DNA from: Leucobacter chromiisoli | Lineage (GTDB): Bacteria > Actinomycetota > Actinomycetes > Actinomycetales > Microbacteriaceae | Length of the DNA: 64,000 bases | Direction: 5' to 3' | Assembly (NCBI RefSeq): GCF_016522505.1 | Contig: NZ_JAEHOH010000005.1 | Span: 1 to 64,000, forward strand | Shown: positions 10,563 to 22,442 of the stretch, one piece after another | Layout of the letters: each line of letters opens with the position of its first letter | Numbering within the stretch: the first letter of the stretch is position 1 | Program-made: the position numbers and the translations under genes | Notes under the pieces: generated by a model | What the model saw: the letters and a program-made list of their open reading frames with translations, nothing else | What the model was told of the DNA's origin: nothing | Database searches by the model: none

Positions 10563-11801
10563 ATGAATACTCAGAAGATCGTCGTGACCGGCATCGGCGC
10601 CTCCTCGCCCATCGGCGGGACCGCAGCCGACAGCTGGCAGGCCCTCCTCGCCGGCGAGTCGGGTATTCGCACACTCGACAACGACTGGGCCGAGCAGTAC
10701 GGCCTCGCGGTGAACTTCGCCGGCACCGCGAAGGTCGACCCTGCGGAGGTGCTGGAGCGCCCCGTCGCCAAGCGTCTCGACCCCTCGAGCAGGTTCGCCC
10801 TCGTCGCCGCGCTCGAGGCGTGGGCCGACGCGGGCCGGCCGGAGGTGCCCGGCGAGCGGCTCGGCGTCGACTGGGCGACCGGCATCGGCGGTCTCTGGAC
10901 GCTGCTCGACGCCTGGGACACGCTCAAGGAGAAGGGCCCGCGGCGGGTGATGCCCCTGACGGTCCCCATGCTGATGCCGAACGCGCCCGCCGCGGCCGTG
11001 TCGATGCACCTCGAGGCCCGCGCCTTCGCGCGCACGGTCGCCTCCGCGTGCGCCTCCAGCACCGAGTCGATCGCCAACGCGTACGAGCACCTGCAGTTGG
11101 GGCTCGCCGACGTGGTGATCGCGGGCGGCGCGGAGGCGGCGATCCACCCCGTGACGCTCGCGTCGTTCAACTCGGCCCAGGCGCTGTCGAAGCGGACCGA
11201 CTCCCCCGAGACGGCCTCCCGCCCCTACAACATCGACCGGGACGGCTTCGTGATGGGCGAGGGCGCAGCGGCCCTCGTCCTCGAGACCGAGGAGCACGCC
11301 CTCGCGCGAGGCGCCAGGATCTACGCCGAGGTGGCGGGCGGCGGCGTCACGGCCGACTCGTACCACATCACCGCGAACGACCCCGAGGGCCGAGGCGCTG
11401 CTCGCGCCGTCGAGCTCGCGCTGGCGCAGGCGGGCGCCACCGTCGACGAGGTGACCCACATCAACGCCCACGCCACCTCGACGCCCGTCGGCGACATCGC
11501 GGAGTACACCGCGCTGCACCGCGTCTTCGGCGACCGGGTGAAGGAGATCCCCGTCTCCGCGACGAAGGCGGCGACCGGCCACCTGCTCGGCGGCACGGGC
11601 GCGCTCGAGGCCGTGTTCTCGGTGCTCGCGGTGCATCACCGTATCGCCCCGCCGACGATCAACCTGACCGAGCAGGATCCCGAGATCCCGCTCACCGTCT
11701 CGGGAGAGCCGATGCCGCTCGGCGACGGGCCGCAGCTCGCGATCTCGAACTCGTTCGGCTTCGGGGGCCACAACGCCGTCGTCGCCGTGCGCTCGGTCTA
11801 G
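10563..11801 (+). CDS. fabF: beta-ketoacyl-ACP synthase II FabF
   Basis: A 412-residue condensing enzyme that elongates acyl-ACP with malonyl-ACP. The Cys-His-His triad is complete: Cys163 in VASACASSTES, His303 in INAHATSTPVGD and His340 in KAATGHLLGG. The glycine-rich C-terminal GFGGHNA loop is also seen. ATG at 10563 follows a GGAG; the open frame extends upstream without similarity. It is the last gene of the fatty acid cluster and is followed by a strong hairpin terminator. Confidence 0.96.
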   Translation: MNTQKIVVTGIGASSPIGGTAADSWQALLAGESGIRTLDNDWAEQYGLAVNFAGTAKVDPAEVLERPVAKRLDPSSRFALVAALEAWADAGRPEVPGERLGVDWATGIGGLWTLLDAWDTLKEKGPRRVMPLTVPMLMPNAPAAAVSMHLEARAFARTVASACASSTESIANAYEHLQLGLADVVIAGGAEAAIHPVTLASFNSAQALSKRTDSPETASRPYNIDRDGFVMGEGAAALVLETEEHALARGARIYAEVAGGGVTADSYHITANDPEGRGAARAVELALAQAGATVDEVTHINAHATSTPVGDIAEYTALHRVFGDRVKEIPVSATKAATGHLLGGTGALEAVFSVLAVHHRIAPPTINLTEQDPEIPLTVSGEPMPLGDGPQLAISNSFGFGGHNAVVAVRSV

Positions 11802-11840
11802 GTCGTCGGAGACCGGTCCGGCCCCACCCCGTCGCCGCGG

Positions 11841-11867
11841 CCTCCGACGCCCTCGCGGCGTCGGAGG
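11841..11867 (+). terminator. terminator hairpin after fabF
   Basis: A perfect 11-bp stem (CCTCCGACGCC with GGCGTCGGAGG) encloses a 5-nt loop, 39 bases past the fabF stop. The U tract is poor, as is common in high-GC actinobacteria. Confidence 0.7.
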
Positions 11868-11951
11868 TCGTTCCGCGTGCGGCTCGGCCCTGCGGCGATC
11901 CTTCTGTGACACCAGATGAAGCGCGAATGAGCGCGTTCCCCGATCCCGCGC

Positions 11952-11957
11952 TACGGT
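11952..11957 (+). promoter_or_regulatory. -10 hexamer, leaderless start of the amidotransferase
   Basis: TACGGT ends 6 nt before the GTG at 11964; no ribosome binding site is present. Confidence 0.45.
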
Positions 11958-11963
11958 GAGACT

Positions 11964-12785
11964 GTGAAACCGTTCCTCCTCATCACCACCCGCGGCGAGC
12001 ACGTCGCCGCCGCCGAGGAGCACGCCCTGTACTGCCATCTCACGGGCCTGCTGCCCGAGGATCTCGAGTGGCTCCGCGTCGATCAGGCGCCGCTCGGCGC
12101 CGTCGACTTCGACCGGTACTCCGGCATCATCCTCGCCGGCAGCCCGTTCACGGTGAGCGAGCCGGAGGAGGCGAAGTCGGCCACCGAGCGGCGCGTGGAG
12201 CGCGAGCTCGCCGCGCTGCTCGACGAGGTGATCGCGCGCGACTTCCCGTTCCTCGGCGTCTGCTACGGCATCGGCACGATCGGTGCGCACCAGGGCGCGC
12301 GCGTGGACCGCACCTACGGGGAGACCTCGCAGGCGGCGCGCATCACGCTGAACGAGGCGGGTCGGCAGGATCGGCTGTTCACCGAGCTGCCCGACGAGTT
12401 CGACGCCTTCGTCGGGCACAAGGAGGCGATCAGCGAGGTGCCCGCGCACCTGACGGTGCTGGCGAGCTCCGCGACCTGCCCCGTGCAGGCGCTGCGGGTG
12501 GGCCGCAACGTGTACGCCACGCAGTTCCACCCCGAGCTCGACGCGCGGGCGTTCTCGGATCGGGTGCGCACCTACGCGAACCACGGCTACTTCCCCGCGA
12601 GCGAGGTCGACCGCATCATCGAGCGAGTCTCAGCAGCCGACGTGCGCGCCTCGCACATGGTCCTCGGCCGCTTCATCGAGGAGTACCTCTCGTCGGCGCC
12701 GGTGCCTGCGCGTTCGTCCGAGACTCCGGATCCCGCGACGCCCGGATCCGTGCAGCGCTCCGCTCGGGCGCCCGTCGCCGCCTGA
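11964..12785 (+). CDS. class I glutamine amidotransferase-like protein
   Basis: A 273-residue stand-alone GATase1 domain related to the amidotransferase half of GMP synthase. The nucleophile elbow FLGVCYGIG gives Cys100, and FHPELD supplies His189 and Glu191, so the triad is intact. Such free-standing proteins release ammonia from glutamine or act on gamma-glutamyl compounds; the partner is unknown. The last 40 residues are Ser/Pro/Ala-rich and probably disordered. Translation seems to begin at a leaderless GTG. It stands alone between the fab terminator and a convergent lipoprotein gene. It is not guaA, because the synthetase domain is absent. Confidence 0.82.
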   Translation: MKPFLLITTRGEHVAAAEEHALYCHLTGLLPEDLEWLRVDQAPLGAVDFDRYSGIILAGSPFTVSEPEEAKSATERRVERELAALLDEVIARDFPFLGVCYGIGTIGAHQGARVDRTYGETSQAARITLNEAGRQDRLFTELPDEFDAFVGHKEAISEVPAHLTVLASSATCPVQALRVGRNVYATQFHPELDARAFSDRVRTYANHGYFPASEVDRIIERVSAADVRASHMVLGRFIEEYLSSAPVPARSSETPDPATPGSVQRSARAPVAA

Positions 12786-12891
12786 ACCGTCCCGGATCGG
12801 ATGGGAATCGACGGGGATTCCGGGCCGACGGAGCTCCCGAACCGCAGCACGAGGAGGAGCGTCGCGAGGGGGAATCCGGGTGCGTCTCCCC

Positions 12892-13281
12892 CTACTTCCG
12901 GTGCGTGGACTCCTCACCCGAGCCGTCCTGCACCATCACCGCGCCCAGCGCATCGTTCCCGGCGGCCCCGTACTCGAACACGTCGTCGGCGAGCTCGTCC
13001 CGCTCCTCCGCGGTGAGCGTCTGCTCCGTGACGACCCGGATGGTGTCGGCCGAGACGTCCTCGTATCGACTCACCGCGTGGAGGAGGCTGGAGTCGGGAA
13101 CCTCGGCCAGGGCATCCTCCACCTGCATCTCGATCTCCTCCGCGAGGCCCGTGCCGTCCTCCGTCATCTCCTGGACCTCCCCGGATCCCTCCGTCGGGAT
13201 CGCGGTGCACGCCACCGCGCCGGTGGTGAGGGCGAGCGCGAGCGCTCCGGACGCCGTGACTGCGAGTGCGTTGTTTCTCAT
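12892..13281 (-). CDS. small secreted lipoprotein of unknown function
   Basis: A 129-residue exported protein. Residues 1-24 form a signal peptide with a short basic start and an Ala/Leu core. GAVAC fits a lipobox with Cys25 as the lipidated residue, so it is probably anchored on the outer face of the membrane. The mature part is acidic and soluble, with no recognised domain. Its start is 7 nt after a -10 hexamer with no ribosome binding site. It faces the amidotransferase gene end to end. Confidence 0.72.
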   Translation of the reverse strand: MRNNALAVTASGALALALTTGAVACTAIPTEGSGEVQEMTEDGTGLAEEIEMQVEDALAEVPDSSLLHAVSRYEDVSADTIRVVTEQTLTAEERDELADDVFEYGAAGNDALGAVMVQDGSGEESTHRK

Positions 13282-13288
13282 GCCGCCG

Positions 13289-13294
13289 AGGCTA
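13289..13294 (-). promoter_or_regulatory. -10 hexamer, leaderless lipoprotein start
   Basis: TAGCCT on the minus strand ends 7 nt before the ATG whose first base is 13281. Confidence 0.5.
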
Positions 13295-13418
13295 GGCTCC
13301 GTGCCCTCCTCTGCGGGAGGGGCTTGACTTCGCGAAGGCGCATGGGATCGCAGCGGATCCGCCCCGATGCCGCACCGTCAGGGGTGCCGATCGGGCTTCA
13401 GGGGAGGGCGAAGAGCGG

Positions 13419-13492
13419 TGGGGCGTGCGGGGCTTGAACCCGCGACCGACGGATTATGAGTCCGCTGCTCTAACCGGCTGAGCTAACGCCCC
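13419..13492 (-). tRNA. tRNA with anticodon CAU (tRNA-Ile2 favoured, or elongator tRNA-Met)
   Basis: A 74-nt cloverleaf with a 7-bp acceptor stem (GGGGCGT/ACGCCCC), D arm GCTCAG...GAGC, anticodon arm GCGGA-CTCATAA-TCCGT and T arm with GGTTCAAG. The anticodon is CAT. The variable and T-arm bases (GGTCGC then GGTTCAAG) resemble Ile2 tRNA, whose wobble C is modified to lysidine, more than elongator Met. The initiator is excluded because the first pair is G-C. The genomic 3' end reads ACCG, so CCA is not encoded. Confidence 0.9.
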
Positions 13493-13506
13493 TGGGCAAC
13501 TGCTCC

Positions 13507-13512
13507 ATCCTA
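13507..13512 (-). promoter_or_regulatory. candidate -10 of the tRNA gene
   Basis: TAGGAT on the minus strand lies 14 nt upstream of the mature tRNA 5' end, which allows a 5' extension of about 7 nt. No -35 is evident. Confidence 0.35.
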
Positions 13513-13667
13513 TCGGAACGGACCGACCCGCTTCGCCTGCCCACCCCCGGCGCCGCGCCTCGGCAGCCGTGCACCCGGCCTCCGCAGTTGCATCGGAACC
13601 GCGGTGGTGTCGATGCAGCCACGGAGGCTCGATGCCTGGGCTCGGCATCGCGTCCCGCGAACCGAGG

Positions 13668-14216
13668 TCATCGTGGAGGGTCGCCCGCGCGGGATCGCGC
13701 GATGTGACCCTCACCGTTGCCGGCGTCGCCGGCGACCATGTGCCGGGCGCTCACGCGCGGGACGAGCGTCCACAGCGCGGCGACGACGAGCACGCCGCAC
13801 GCGAGGGCGATGAACCCCGCCGCGCGGCTGACCGTGAAGTCGAAGATGAGGCTCGTGACCCCGACTGCCAGCGCCGCGACGGCCGCGAGGTCGGCCACGA
13901 GCAGCCGGTTGCCCACGCGCACGATGCGCTCCTTCTGGCCGCGCCCGAAGTACATGCGGTGCAGGCTCACGGGTGCGAGCCCGAGTGCGGTCGCGAGACC
14001 CGCGAGGCCCACGAGCACCAGGTACAGGTCCCGCTGGTACGCGTCCAGCTCGGTGAATCGGGGCTGGAACGCCACCGCGAGCAGGAATGCGGTGAGGATC
14101 TGCGTGCCGGTCTGGGCGACGCGGAGCTCCTGCAGGATCTCGTTCCAGTTGCGATCCGCTCGTTCGTTCGGAGTCTCGGCCCGACCGTCGTCGGGCAGCG
14201 CGTCGCTGTGCACCAT
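13668..14216 (-). CDS. DUF6328 family membrane protein
   Basis: A 182-residue membrane protein of the actinobacterial DUF6328 family. The diagnostic segment NWNEILQELRVAQTGTQIL lies near the N terminus and leads into the first membrane helix (TAFLLAVAFQPRF). About four hydrophobic helices follow, with a basic loop (GRGQKERIVRVGNR) between helices two and three. Function is unknown. The open frame also contains an ATG at 14249; the ATG at 14216 was preferred because a TACGAT element ends 6 nt before it. The acidic residues between the two ATGs would then be non-coding. Confidence 0.8.
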   Translation of the reverse strand: MVHSDALPDDGRAETPNERADRNWNEILQELRVAQTGTQILTAFLLAVAFQPRFTELDAYQRDLYLVLVGLAGLATALGLAPVSLHRMYFGRGQKERIVRVGNRLLVADLAAVAALAVGVTSLIFDFTVSRAAGFIALACGVLVVAALWTLVPRVSARHMVAGDAGNGEGHIARSRAGDPPR

Positions 14217-14222
14217 GTCGTC

Positions 14223-14228
14223 ATCGTA
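14223..14228 (-). promoter_or_regulatory. -10 hexamer, leaderless DUF6328 start
   Basis: TACGAT on the minus strand ends 6 nt before the ATG at 14216 and selects it over the upstream ATG at 14249. Confidence 0.45.
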
Positions 14229-14336
14229 CTCGTCGTCCGACCCCGGCATGATCGGGTTGCGCCCGGGTCGCGGCGCGGAGTAGGAGCGGGGCCCGGCCTA
14301 TCCGCGACGGGCGGCTCCCGCACAGGGCGCCGATGC

Positions 14337-14342
14337 CATACT
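14337..14342 (+). promoter_or_regulatory. -10 hexamer, leaderless mpg start
   Basis: CATACT ends 6 nt before the GTG at 14349. Confidence 0.4.
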
Positions 14343-14348
14343 GGTCGG

Positions 14349-14999
14349 GTGGTTCGCGAACTCTTCTCCTCGCACGCGCTCGACGTGGCGCCGAACCTGC
14401 TCGGCGGCCTCCTCACCCTCGACGGAGCCGGCGGACCGGTCACGGTGCGCATCACGGAGGTCGAGGCGTATCACGGCGTCGGCACGCCGGGGCCGTACGA
14501 CCCCGGATCCCACTCCCGGGATCGGCGCACGGAGCGGAACGCCTCCATGTTCGGCCCGCCCGGGCACGCCTACGTGTACTTCAGCTACGGCATGCACTTC
14601 GCCCTCAACATGGTCTGCTCCCCCGAGGGCGTCGCCTCCGGGGTGCTCATCCGGTCGGGAGAGGTCGTCGCGGGCGCGGACATCGCACACGCCCGTCGCG
14701 AGGCGAAGCGCGGGACCGTCGCGGCGCCGATCCCCGACCGCATGCTCGCCCGAGGACCGGGCAACCTGGCTGCCGCGCTCGGGATCACCCGTCCCGAGCA
14801 CGACGGGCTCGATCTGCTCGCGGCCCCGTTCGCCTTCCGGCCGGGGCAGGGTCCGGTGCCGGTCGAGACGATCGCGAGCGGCCCCCGCGTCGGCGTGGCG
14901 GGCGAGGCCGGCGGCCCCGCCTTCCCGTGGCGGTTCTGGATCGCCGGCGACCCGACGGTCTCGGCGTTCCGCCCCGGCCGCGGGGCTCCCCGGATCTGA
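14349..14999 (+). CDS. mpg: DNA-3-methyladenine glycosylase (AAG/MPG family)
   Basis: A 216-residue alkyladenine DNA glycosylase that excises 3-methyladenine and related damaged purines. The catalytic Glu lies in ITEVEAYHG, and the DNA-binding core HAYVYFSYGMHFALNMVC matches the family. RNASMFGPPGH and MLARGPGNLAAALGI are also diagnostic. The GTG start, 6 nt after a -10 hexamer, gives the expected N terminus (LFSSHALDVAPNLLGG). The open frame extends far upstream antisense to the DUF6328 gene, but that part has no similarity. The stop lies 6 bases from the end of the convergent transporter gene. Confidence 0.93.
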   Translation: MVRELFSSHALDVAPNLLGGLLTLDGAGGPVTVRITEVEAYHGVGTPGPYDPGSHSRDRRTERNASMFGPPGHAYVYFSYGMHFALNMVCSPEGVASGVLIRSGEVVAGADIAHARREAKRGTVAAPIPDRMLARGPGNLAAALGITRPEHDGLDLLAAPFAFRPGQGPVPVETIASGPRVGVAGEAGGPAFPWRFWIAGDPTVSAFRPGRGAPRI

Positions 15000-15005
15000 C
15001 CGGAC

Positions 15006-16031
15006 TCAGCCGTCCTCGCCGGCCCGCTCCTCGGGCACCGGGACCCGGCCCGTCACCGCCGGCAGATGGGACTTGCCGACCTGGGGATGATGCTTCGCCA
15101 GTCCGAGCACCCCGACCACGGCGACGGCTCCCGAGACGACGAAGGCCGCGATCGCGAGCCCCGAGGCGCTTGCGGCCTCGCCGAGGACGACGATGCCGAT
15201 GAGCACCGCCACGATCGGGTCGATGACCGTGAGCCCCGCGACGACGAGGTCGGGCGGGCCCGAGGAGTACGCGTTCTGCACGAAGACCATGCCGAGCAGC
15301 GCCCCCAGCACGAGGGCCAGCACGCACGCCCACGTCAGCCACTCGAACTCGCCCTGCTGGAGCCGGCCGATCACCGACTTCGCGAACGTCGCCACGAACC
15401 CGTAGAGCACGCCGGATCCCACGATGTAGATCAGGGCGACGCCGCGGTGGCGGAAGAGCACGAAGAGCACGAGCGCGAGCAGGAACACCACGCCGAACGC
15501 GATGAGGATCGTGATGAGCTTCGCGTCGGTGACGGGCCGGTCGGCCGCGCTGAAGGCGGCGATGGTGACGAAGGCGACGATGCCGCCCACCGCGAGGGCG
15601 ACGGAGAGCTGCGCCCGACGCCCCAGCCGCACCCCGCTCATGCGGGAGTTGAGCACGGCGGTCACCACGAGCGCCACGACGCCGATGGGCTGCACGACGA
15701 TGAGGGGGGCGAAGGAGAGCGAGCCGATCTGGAAGACCACCGCGAGCCCGAGCAGCAGCGTGCCGATGACCCAGGAGGGCCGCCGCAGCATGCTCAGGAT
15801 ATGACGGAGGGACAGACCCGAGCCGGCGCTCTGCCCGACGATCCTCTCGACCTTGTTCAGCCCCCGCGACTGGTACTGGGCGCCGAAGGAGAGCAGCACG
15901 GCGCCGACGAGCGCCATCGGGATGCCGATCAGCTGTCTGCCGTTCATCGAGGCGACCTCCGCGAGGTCGCCGTCGGCGCTGAGCAGCCCGGTCAGCACCG
16001 GGCCCGCGAGCAGAACCTGACTCAGAAGCAC
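15006..16031 (-). CDS. DMT-superfamily (EamA/NIPA-like) membrane transporter
   Basis: A 341-residue protein with about nine or ten hydrophobic helices and a short, charged C-terminal tail, typical of drug/metabolite or NIPA-like magnesium transporters. The segments GAVLLSFGAQYQSRGLNKVE and FAPLIVVQPIGVVALVVTA are characteristic. Start choice is open. A GTG at 16031 lies 6 nt after a TAACGT element (leaderless), ATG at 16037 is adjacent to that element, and ATG at 15947 has a GGAGG eight bases upstream and begins exactly at the usual first helix. The substrate cannot be told from sequence. Confidence 0.8.
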   Translation of the reverse strand: MLLSQVLLAGPVLTGLLSADGDLAEVASMNGRQLIGIPMALVGAVLLSFGAQYQSRGLNKVERIVGQSAGSGLSLRHILSMLRRPSWVIGTLLLGLAVVFQIGSLSFAPLIVVQPIGVVALVVTAVLNSRMSGVRLGRRAQLSVALAVGGIVAFVTIAAFSAADRPVTDAKLITILIAFGVVFLLALVLFVLFRHRGVALIYIVGSGVLYGFVATFAKSVIGRLQQGEFEWLTWACVLALVLGALLGMVFVQNAYSSGPPDLVVAGLTVIDPIVAVLIGIVVLGEAASASGLAIAAFVVSGAVAVVGVLGLAKHHPQVGKSHLPAVTGRVPVPEERAGEDG

Positions 16032-16037
16032 AGACAT

Positions 16038-16043
16038 ACGTTA
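16038..16043 (-). promoter_or_regulatory. -10 hexamer upstream of the DMT transporter
   Basis: TAACGT on the minus strand ends 6 nt before a GTG at 16031 and directly abuts the ATG at 16037. Confidence 0.35.
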
Positions 16044-16110
16044 CCCCGAATCCCCGGCCGTCGCCGCCGGCCATGCGGGTCTCGCCGATGATCGGTACCG
16101 AGGTACTACG

Positions 16111-17043
16111 TCACCGCTCCCCGCGCATCAGTTCGACGAGGCGCGCGGCGGCGCGCGGCACCTCGTCGTTGATGATCACCTCGTCGAACTCCTCCGCGGC
16201 GGCGAGTTCGACCTTCGCGGTCTCCAGCCGGCGGTCGCGCTCCTCGGCGTCCTCGGTGCCCCGACCGACGAGGCGGTTCACCAGTTCGTCCCAGCTGGGG
16301 GGCGCGAGGAAGACGAGCCGTGCGGCGGGCATGCTGGCCCGTACCTGGCGCGCGCCCTGCAGATCGATCTCGAGCAACACGAGTTCGCCCCGCTCGGCGG
16401 CCTGGACGACGGGGCCGCGCGGGGTGCCGTAGCGGTACTTGTTGTGCACCGTGGCCCACTCCAGCAGCTCGTCGGCGGCGAGCATGCGGTCGAAGCGCTC
16501 GTCGTCCACGAAGAAGTAGTGGACGCCGTCGATCTCCCCGGGCCTCGGCCGTCGCGTGGTCGCGGAGACGGAGAGCTTCACCTCGGGGAAGTGCTCCCGG
16601 ATGTAGGCCGCCACCGTCCCCTTGCCCACCGCGGTCGGTCCGGCGAGCACGGTCAACGGGGGCCGGTCGCCGGCCGCGTCGGTGCCGAGACGCCGCCGCA
16701 CGAACCCCTCGAGGCGCGTGCGCTGCTGGCGCCCGAGGCCGCCGAGGCGCTTCCGGTCCGAGATCGCGAGCTCCTCGAGCAGCCGTTCGCTCTTGACCTG
16801 GCCGATGGAGGGGAAGGAGAGCAGGAAGTCGGTGATGCGCAGCGACGCCGCCGGGGTGCCGGGCGTCTGAGCCTGCTCCAGCACCTTCAGCGGGGAGGTC
16901 TCGCCGCTGCGCAGGCGGTGCTTCAAGTCCGCCCGCGCTCGTCGCGCCGCGATCGCCGCGCGGTTGGCCGCGGCGCGATCCACCTCGGGCATCGGGGCTC
17001 CCTGCGTCGCCCGCTGCTGCGTCTTCCGGGTCTCCTCGCTCAT
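16111..17043 (-). CDS. gmk: fusion of mycobacterial-type integration host factor and guanylate kinase
   Basis: A 310-residue fusion. Residues ~15-115 match the actinobacterial integration host factor (mIHF), with [20 protein letters not shown] and the helix-two-turn-helix [18 protein letters not shown]. Residues ~128-310 are guanylate kinase, which phosphorylates GMP to GDP: P-loop GPTAVGKGT at 135-143, [20 protein letters not shown] for GMP binding, and a lid ending in [11 protein letters not shown]. In most actinobacteria mihF and gmk are adjacent separate genes. ATG at 17043 was chosen for its strong GGAGGG site; an in-frame ATG at 17076 would add eleven residues. It follows pyrF by 36 bases and is probably the last gene of the pyr operon. 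Confidence 0.92.
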   Translation of the reverse strand: MSEETRKTQQRATQGAPMPEVDRAAANRAAIAARRARADLKHRLRSGETSPLKVLEQAQTPGTPAASLRITDFLLSFPSIGQVKSERLLEELAISDRKRLGGLGRQQRTRLEGFVRRRLGTDAAGDRPPLTVLAGPTAVGKGTVAAYIREHFPEVKLSVSATTRRPRPGEIDGVHYFFVDDERFDRMLAADELLEWATVHNKYRYGTPRGPVVQAAERGELVLLEIDLQGARQVRASMPAARLVFLAPPSWDELVNRLVGRGTEDAEERDRRLETAKVELAAAEEFDEVIINDEVPRAAARLVELMRGER

Positions 17044-17079
17044 TGCTTCCCTCCTCACAGGCGCACCTGTTGACATCGG

Positions 17080-17930
17080 CTACAGCGCCTCGGCGATGGC
17101 CGAGGCCCGGTCGCGGATGCGGTCCGCGAGCCCCTCGGATCCGCCCGCGAGCACGCTCCGCGACTCGTTCGCGAGCAGCGCCCGGCCCAGCCTCCCGAAC
17201 ACGGCGTCCGCGTCCTCCACGCGGGCGCCCTGGTGCCCGAAACCGGGCGCCAGCACCGGCAGCGCCGGGCCGGGCTGCCGCTCCCCCGTGTCGATGCCGA
17301 AGTCGGCGAGGTCGAGCGTGGCGCCCAGCACCACCCCGACGGATCCCACGGCCGACTCGGGCTGCGCGTCGGCGTTCCACGCCTCGGCGTCGGCGACCAT
17401 GGCGGCCGCGACGCTCGCACCGTCGGCCCGGACGGCGGTCTGCACGGGTCGGGCCTCGGGGTTCGAGGTCGCCGCGAGCACGAAGAGGCCCTTGCCGTGG
17501 GCGCGGACGTGCGCGAAGGCGCCCTCGAGCGTGCCGAAGCCCTGATACGCCGCGACCGTCATCGCGTCGGCCTCGAGGGGCGAACCGGGCGAGAGCCAGG
17601 CGTCCGCGTACGCGGCGAAGCTCGAGCCGATGTCGCCGCGCTTCACGTCGGCGATCACGAGCAGCCCCGCCTCGCGCGCGTCGGCGAGCACCCGCTCGAG
17701 CGCCGCGTACCCGGCCGCGCCGAAGCGCTCGAAGAACGCGACCTGCGGCTTCACGCAGGCCGCGACGCCCGCGGCCGCGGCGACGACGTCGCGCCCCATC
17801 CGCTCGGCGCCGGCGGCGTCGTCCGAGAGGCCCCAGTCCGAGAGCAGCGGCGCGTGCGGGTCGATTCCGGCGCAGAGGTGGCGCCCCGCCGCGAACTCCG
17901 CGGCGAGACGGTCCCCGAAGGTTGCGGCGC

Positions 17931-17934
<4 letters not shown>
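17080..17934 (-). CDS. pyrF: orotidine 5'-phosphate decarboxylase, actinobacterial type 2
   Basis: A 284-residue enzyme that converts OMP to UMP, the last step of de novo pyrimidine synthesis. The catalytic motif [11 protein letters not shown] is intact, the N-terminal substrate site reads [11 protein letters not shown], and the phosphate-binding APGFGHQGA is present. The length (about 280) and [14 protein letters not shown] helix mark the longer type 2 family found in actinobacteria. ATG at 17934 overlaps the carB stop in ATGA, so translation is coupled. An open frame reading further upstream is out of frame with carB and not coding. Confidence 0.95.
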
Positions 17935-21227
<3,293 letters not shown>

Positions 21228-21233
21228 TGTGGT

Positions 21234-22442
21234 CTAGGCCTCCGAACCGGGGGTGGAGTGCGCGCGGTCCTTGACCAGCGCGCGGAAACGATCGAAGAGA
21301 TAGAAGGCGTCGTGCGGGCCCGCCGCCGCCTCCGGGTGGTACTGCACCGAGAACGCGGGGATGTCGAGGCACTCGAGCCCCTCGACGACCTGGTCATTGA
21401 GGCTGTAGTGGCTCACCTGCACGCGACCGAGGCCCGCGGGCGAGTCGAGCTCGCCCTCGATGGGGGCGTCGACGGCGAAGCCGTGGTTCTGGGAGGTGAT
21501 CTCGACGCGGCCGGTGCGCTTGTCGAGCACGGGCTGGTTGATGCCGCGGTGGCCGAAGGGCAGCTTGTAGGTGCCGAAGCCGAGCGCTCGGCCGAGCAGC
21601 TGGTTGCCGAAGCAGATGCCGAAGTAGGGCAGCCCGTCGCGCAGCAGCTCGCGCAGCAGCTCGACCTGCAGGTCGCTCGCCGCGGGATCCCCCGGCCCGT
21701 TCGAGTAGAAGAGCGCGTCGGGGGCGATCTCGCGCACCTCGGCGAGCGTGGTCGTCGCGGGGAGCACGATCACGTCGAAGCCGTGCTCCGACAGGTACGT
21801 GATCGTCGCCCGCTTGACGCCGAGGTCGAGCACGGCGATCGACCCGATGCGCTCCACGCCCTCGGCCGCCGGCACGTCGTAGCGCTCCTCGGTCGTCACC
21901 TCCGCGGAGAGGTTCTTGCCCGCCATCGACGCCTGCTCCGCGACGAGGCGCAGCTGCTCCTCGTCGGAGAGGCTCAGCGCCTCGCCCGAGAAGACGCCGG
22001 CGCGCATCGCGCCGGCCGAGCGGATGTGACGGGTGACGGCCCGGGTGTCGATGCCCGAGATGCCCACCACTCCGTCGGCCACGAGGTCCTCGTCGAGCGA
22101 GCGCTCGGCGCGGAAGTTCGAGATGCGGCGCGCGGGGTCGCGCACGACGAAGCCCGCGACCCAGATCTTGCGGGACTCCATGTCGGCGTCGTTCGCGCCC
22201 GTGTTGCCGATGTGCGGAGCGGTCATGAGCACGATCTGACCGGCGTAGGAGGGGTCGGTGAGGGTCTCCTGGTATCCGGTCATCCCCGTGGCGAACACGA
22301 CCTCGCCGAGGGTCTGGCCCGTGGCGCCGTAGGCGCGGCCCTCGTAGCGGGTGCCGTCCTCGAGTACGAGTACGGCGGCGCCCGTGGGGCGGGCCTGCGC
22401 CGGGGGCACCGTCGATGCCAACTGGGCTGTCTTCGTGGTCAC
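21234..22442 (-). CDS. carA: carbamoyl-phosphate synthase small subunit (glutaminase)
   Basis: A 402-residue glutamine amidotransferase subunit that supplies ammonia to CarB. The N-terminal CarA domain has [19 protein letters not shown] and the IGNTGAN motif; the C-terminal class I glutaminase has the nucleophile Cys277 in [12 protein letters not shown] and the His/Glu pair in YHPEAAAGP. The GTG start overlaps the stop of the upstream membrane-protein gene in GTGA and is preceded by AGGAGG. An ATG four bases earlier is out of frame. A large open frame merging this gene with its upstream neighbour is a different reading frame and not real. Confidence 0.96.
   Translation of the reverse strand: MTTKTAQLASTVPPAQARPTGAAVLVLEDGTRYEGRAYGATGQTLGEVVFATGMTGYQETLTDPSYAGQIVLMTAPHIGNTGANDADMESRKIWVAGFVVRDPARRISNFRAERSLDEDLVADGVVGISGIDTRAVTRHIRSAGAMRAGVFSGEALSLSDEEQLRLVAEQASMAGKNLSAEVTTEERYDVPAAEGVERIGSIAVLDLGVKRATITYLSEHGFDVIVLPATTTLAEVREIAPDALFYSNGPGDPAASDLQVELLRELLRDGLPYFGICFGNQLLGRALGFGTYKLPFGHRGINQPVLDKRTGRVEITSQNHGFAVDAPIEGELDSPAGLGRVQVSHYSLNDQVVEGLECLDIPAFSVQYHPEAAAGPHDAFYLFDRFRALVKDRAHSTPGSEA

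Noticed and set aside
12804..12821. Inverted repeat GGAATC-6 nt-GATTCC after the amidotransferase gene as a terminator
   Set aside because: Only six pairs and no T run; too weak to call.
13454..13714. 86-codon minus-strand ORF ending in LAQPVRAADS
   Set aside because: It runs into the tRNA gene; the ending is the well-known false peptide read from tRNA sequence.
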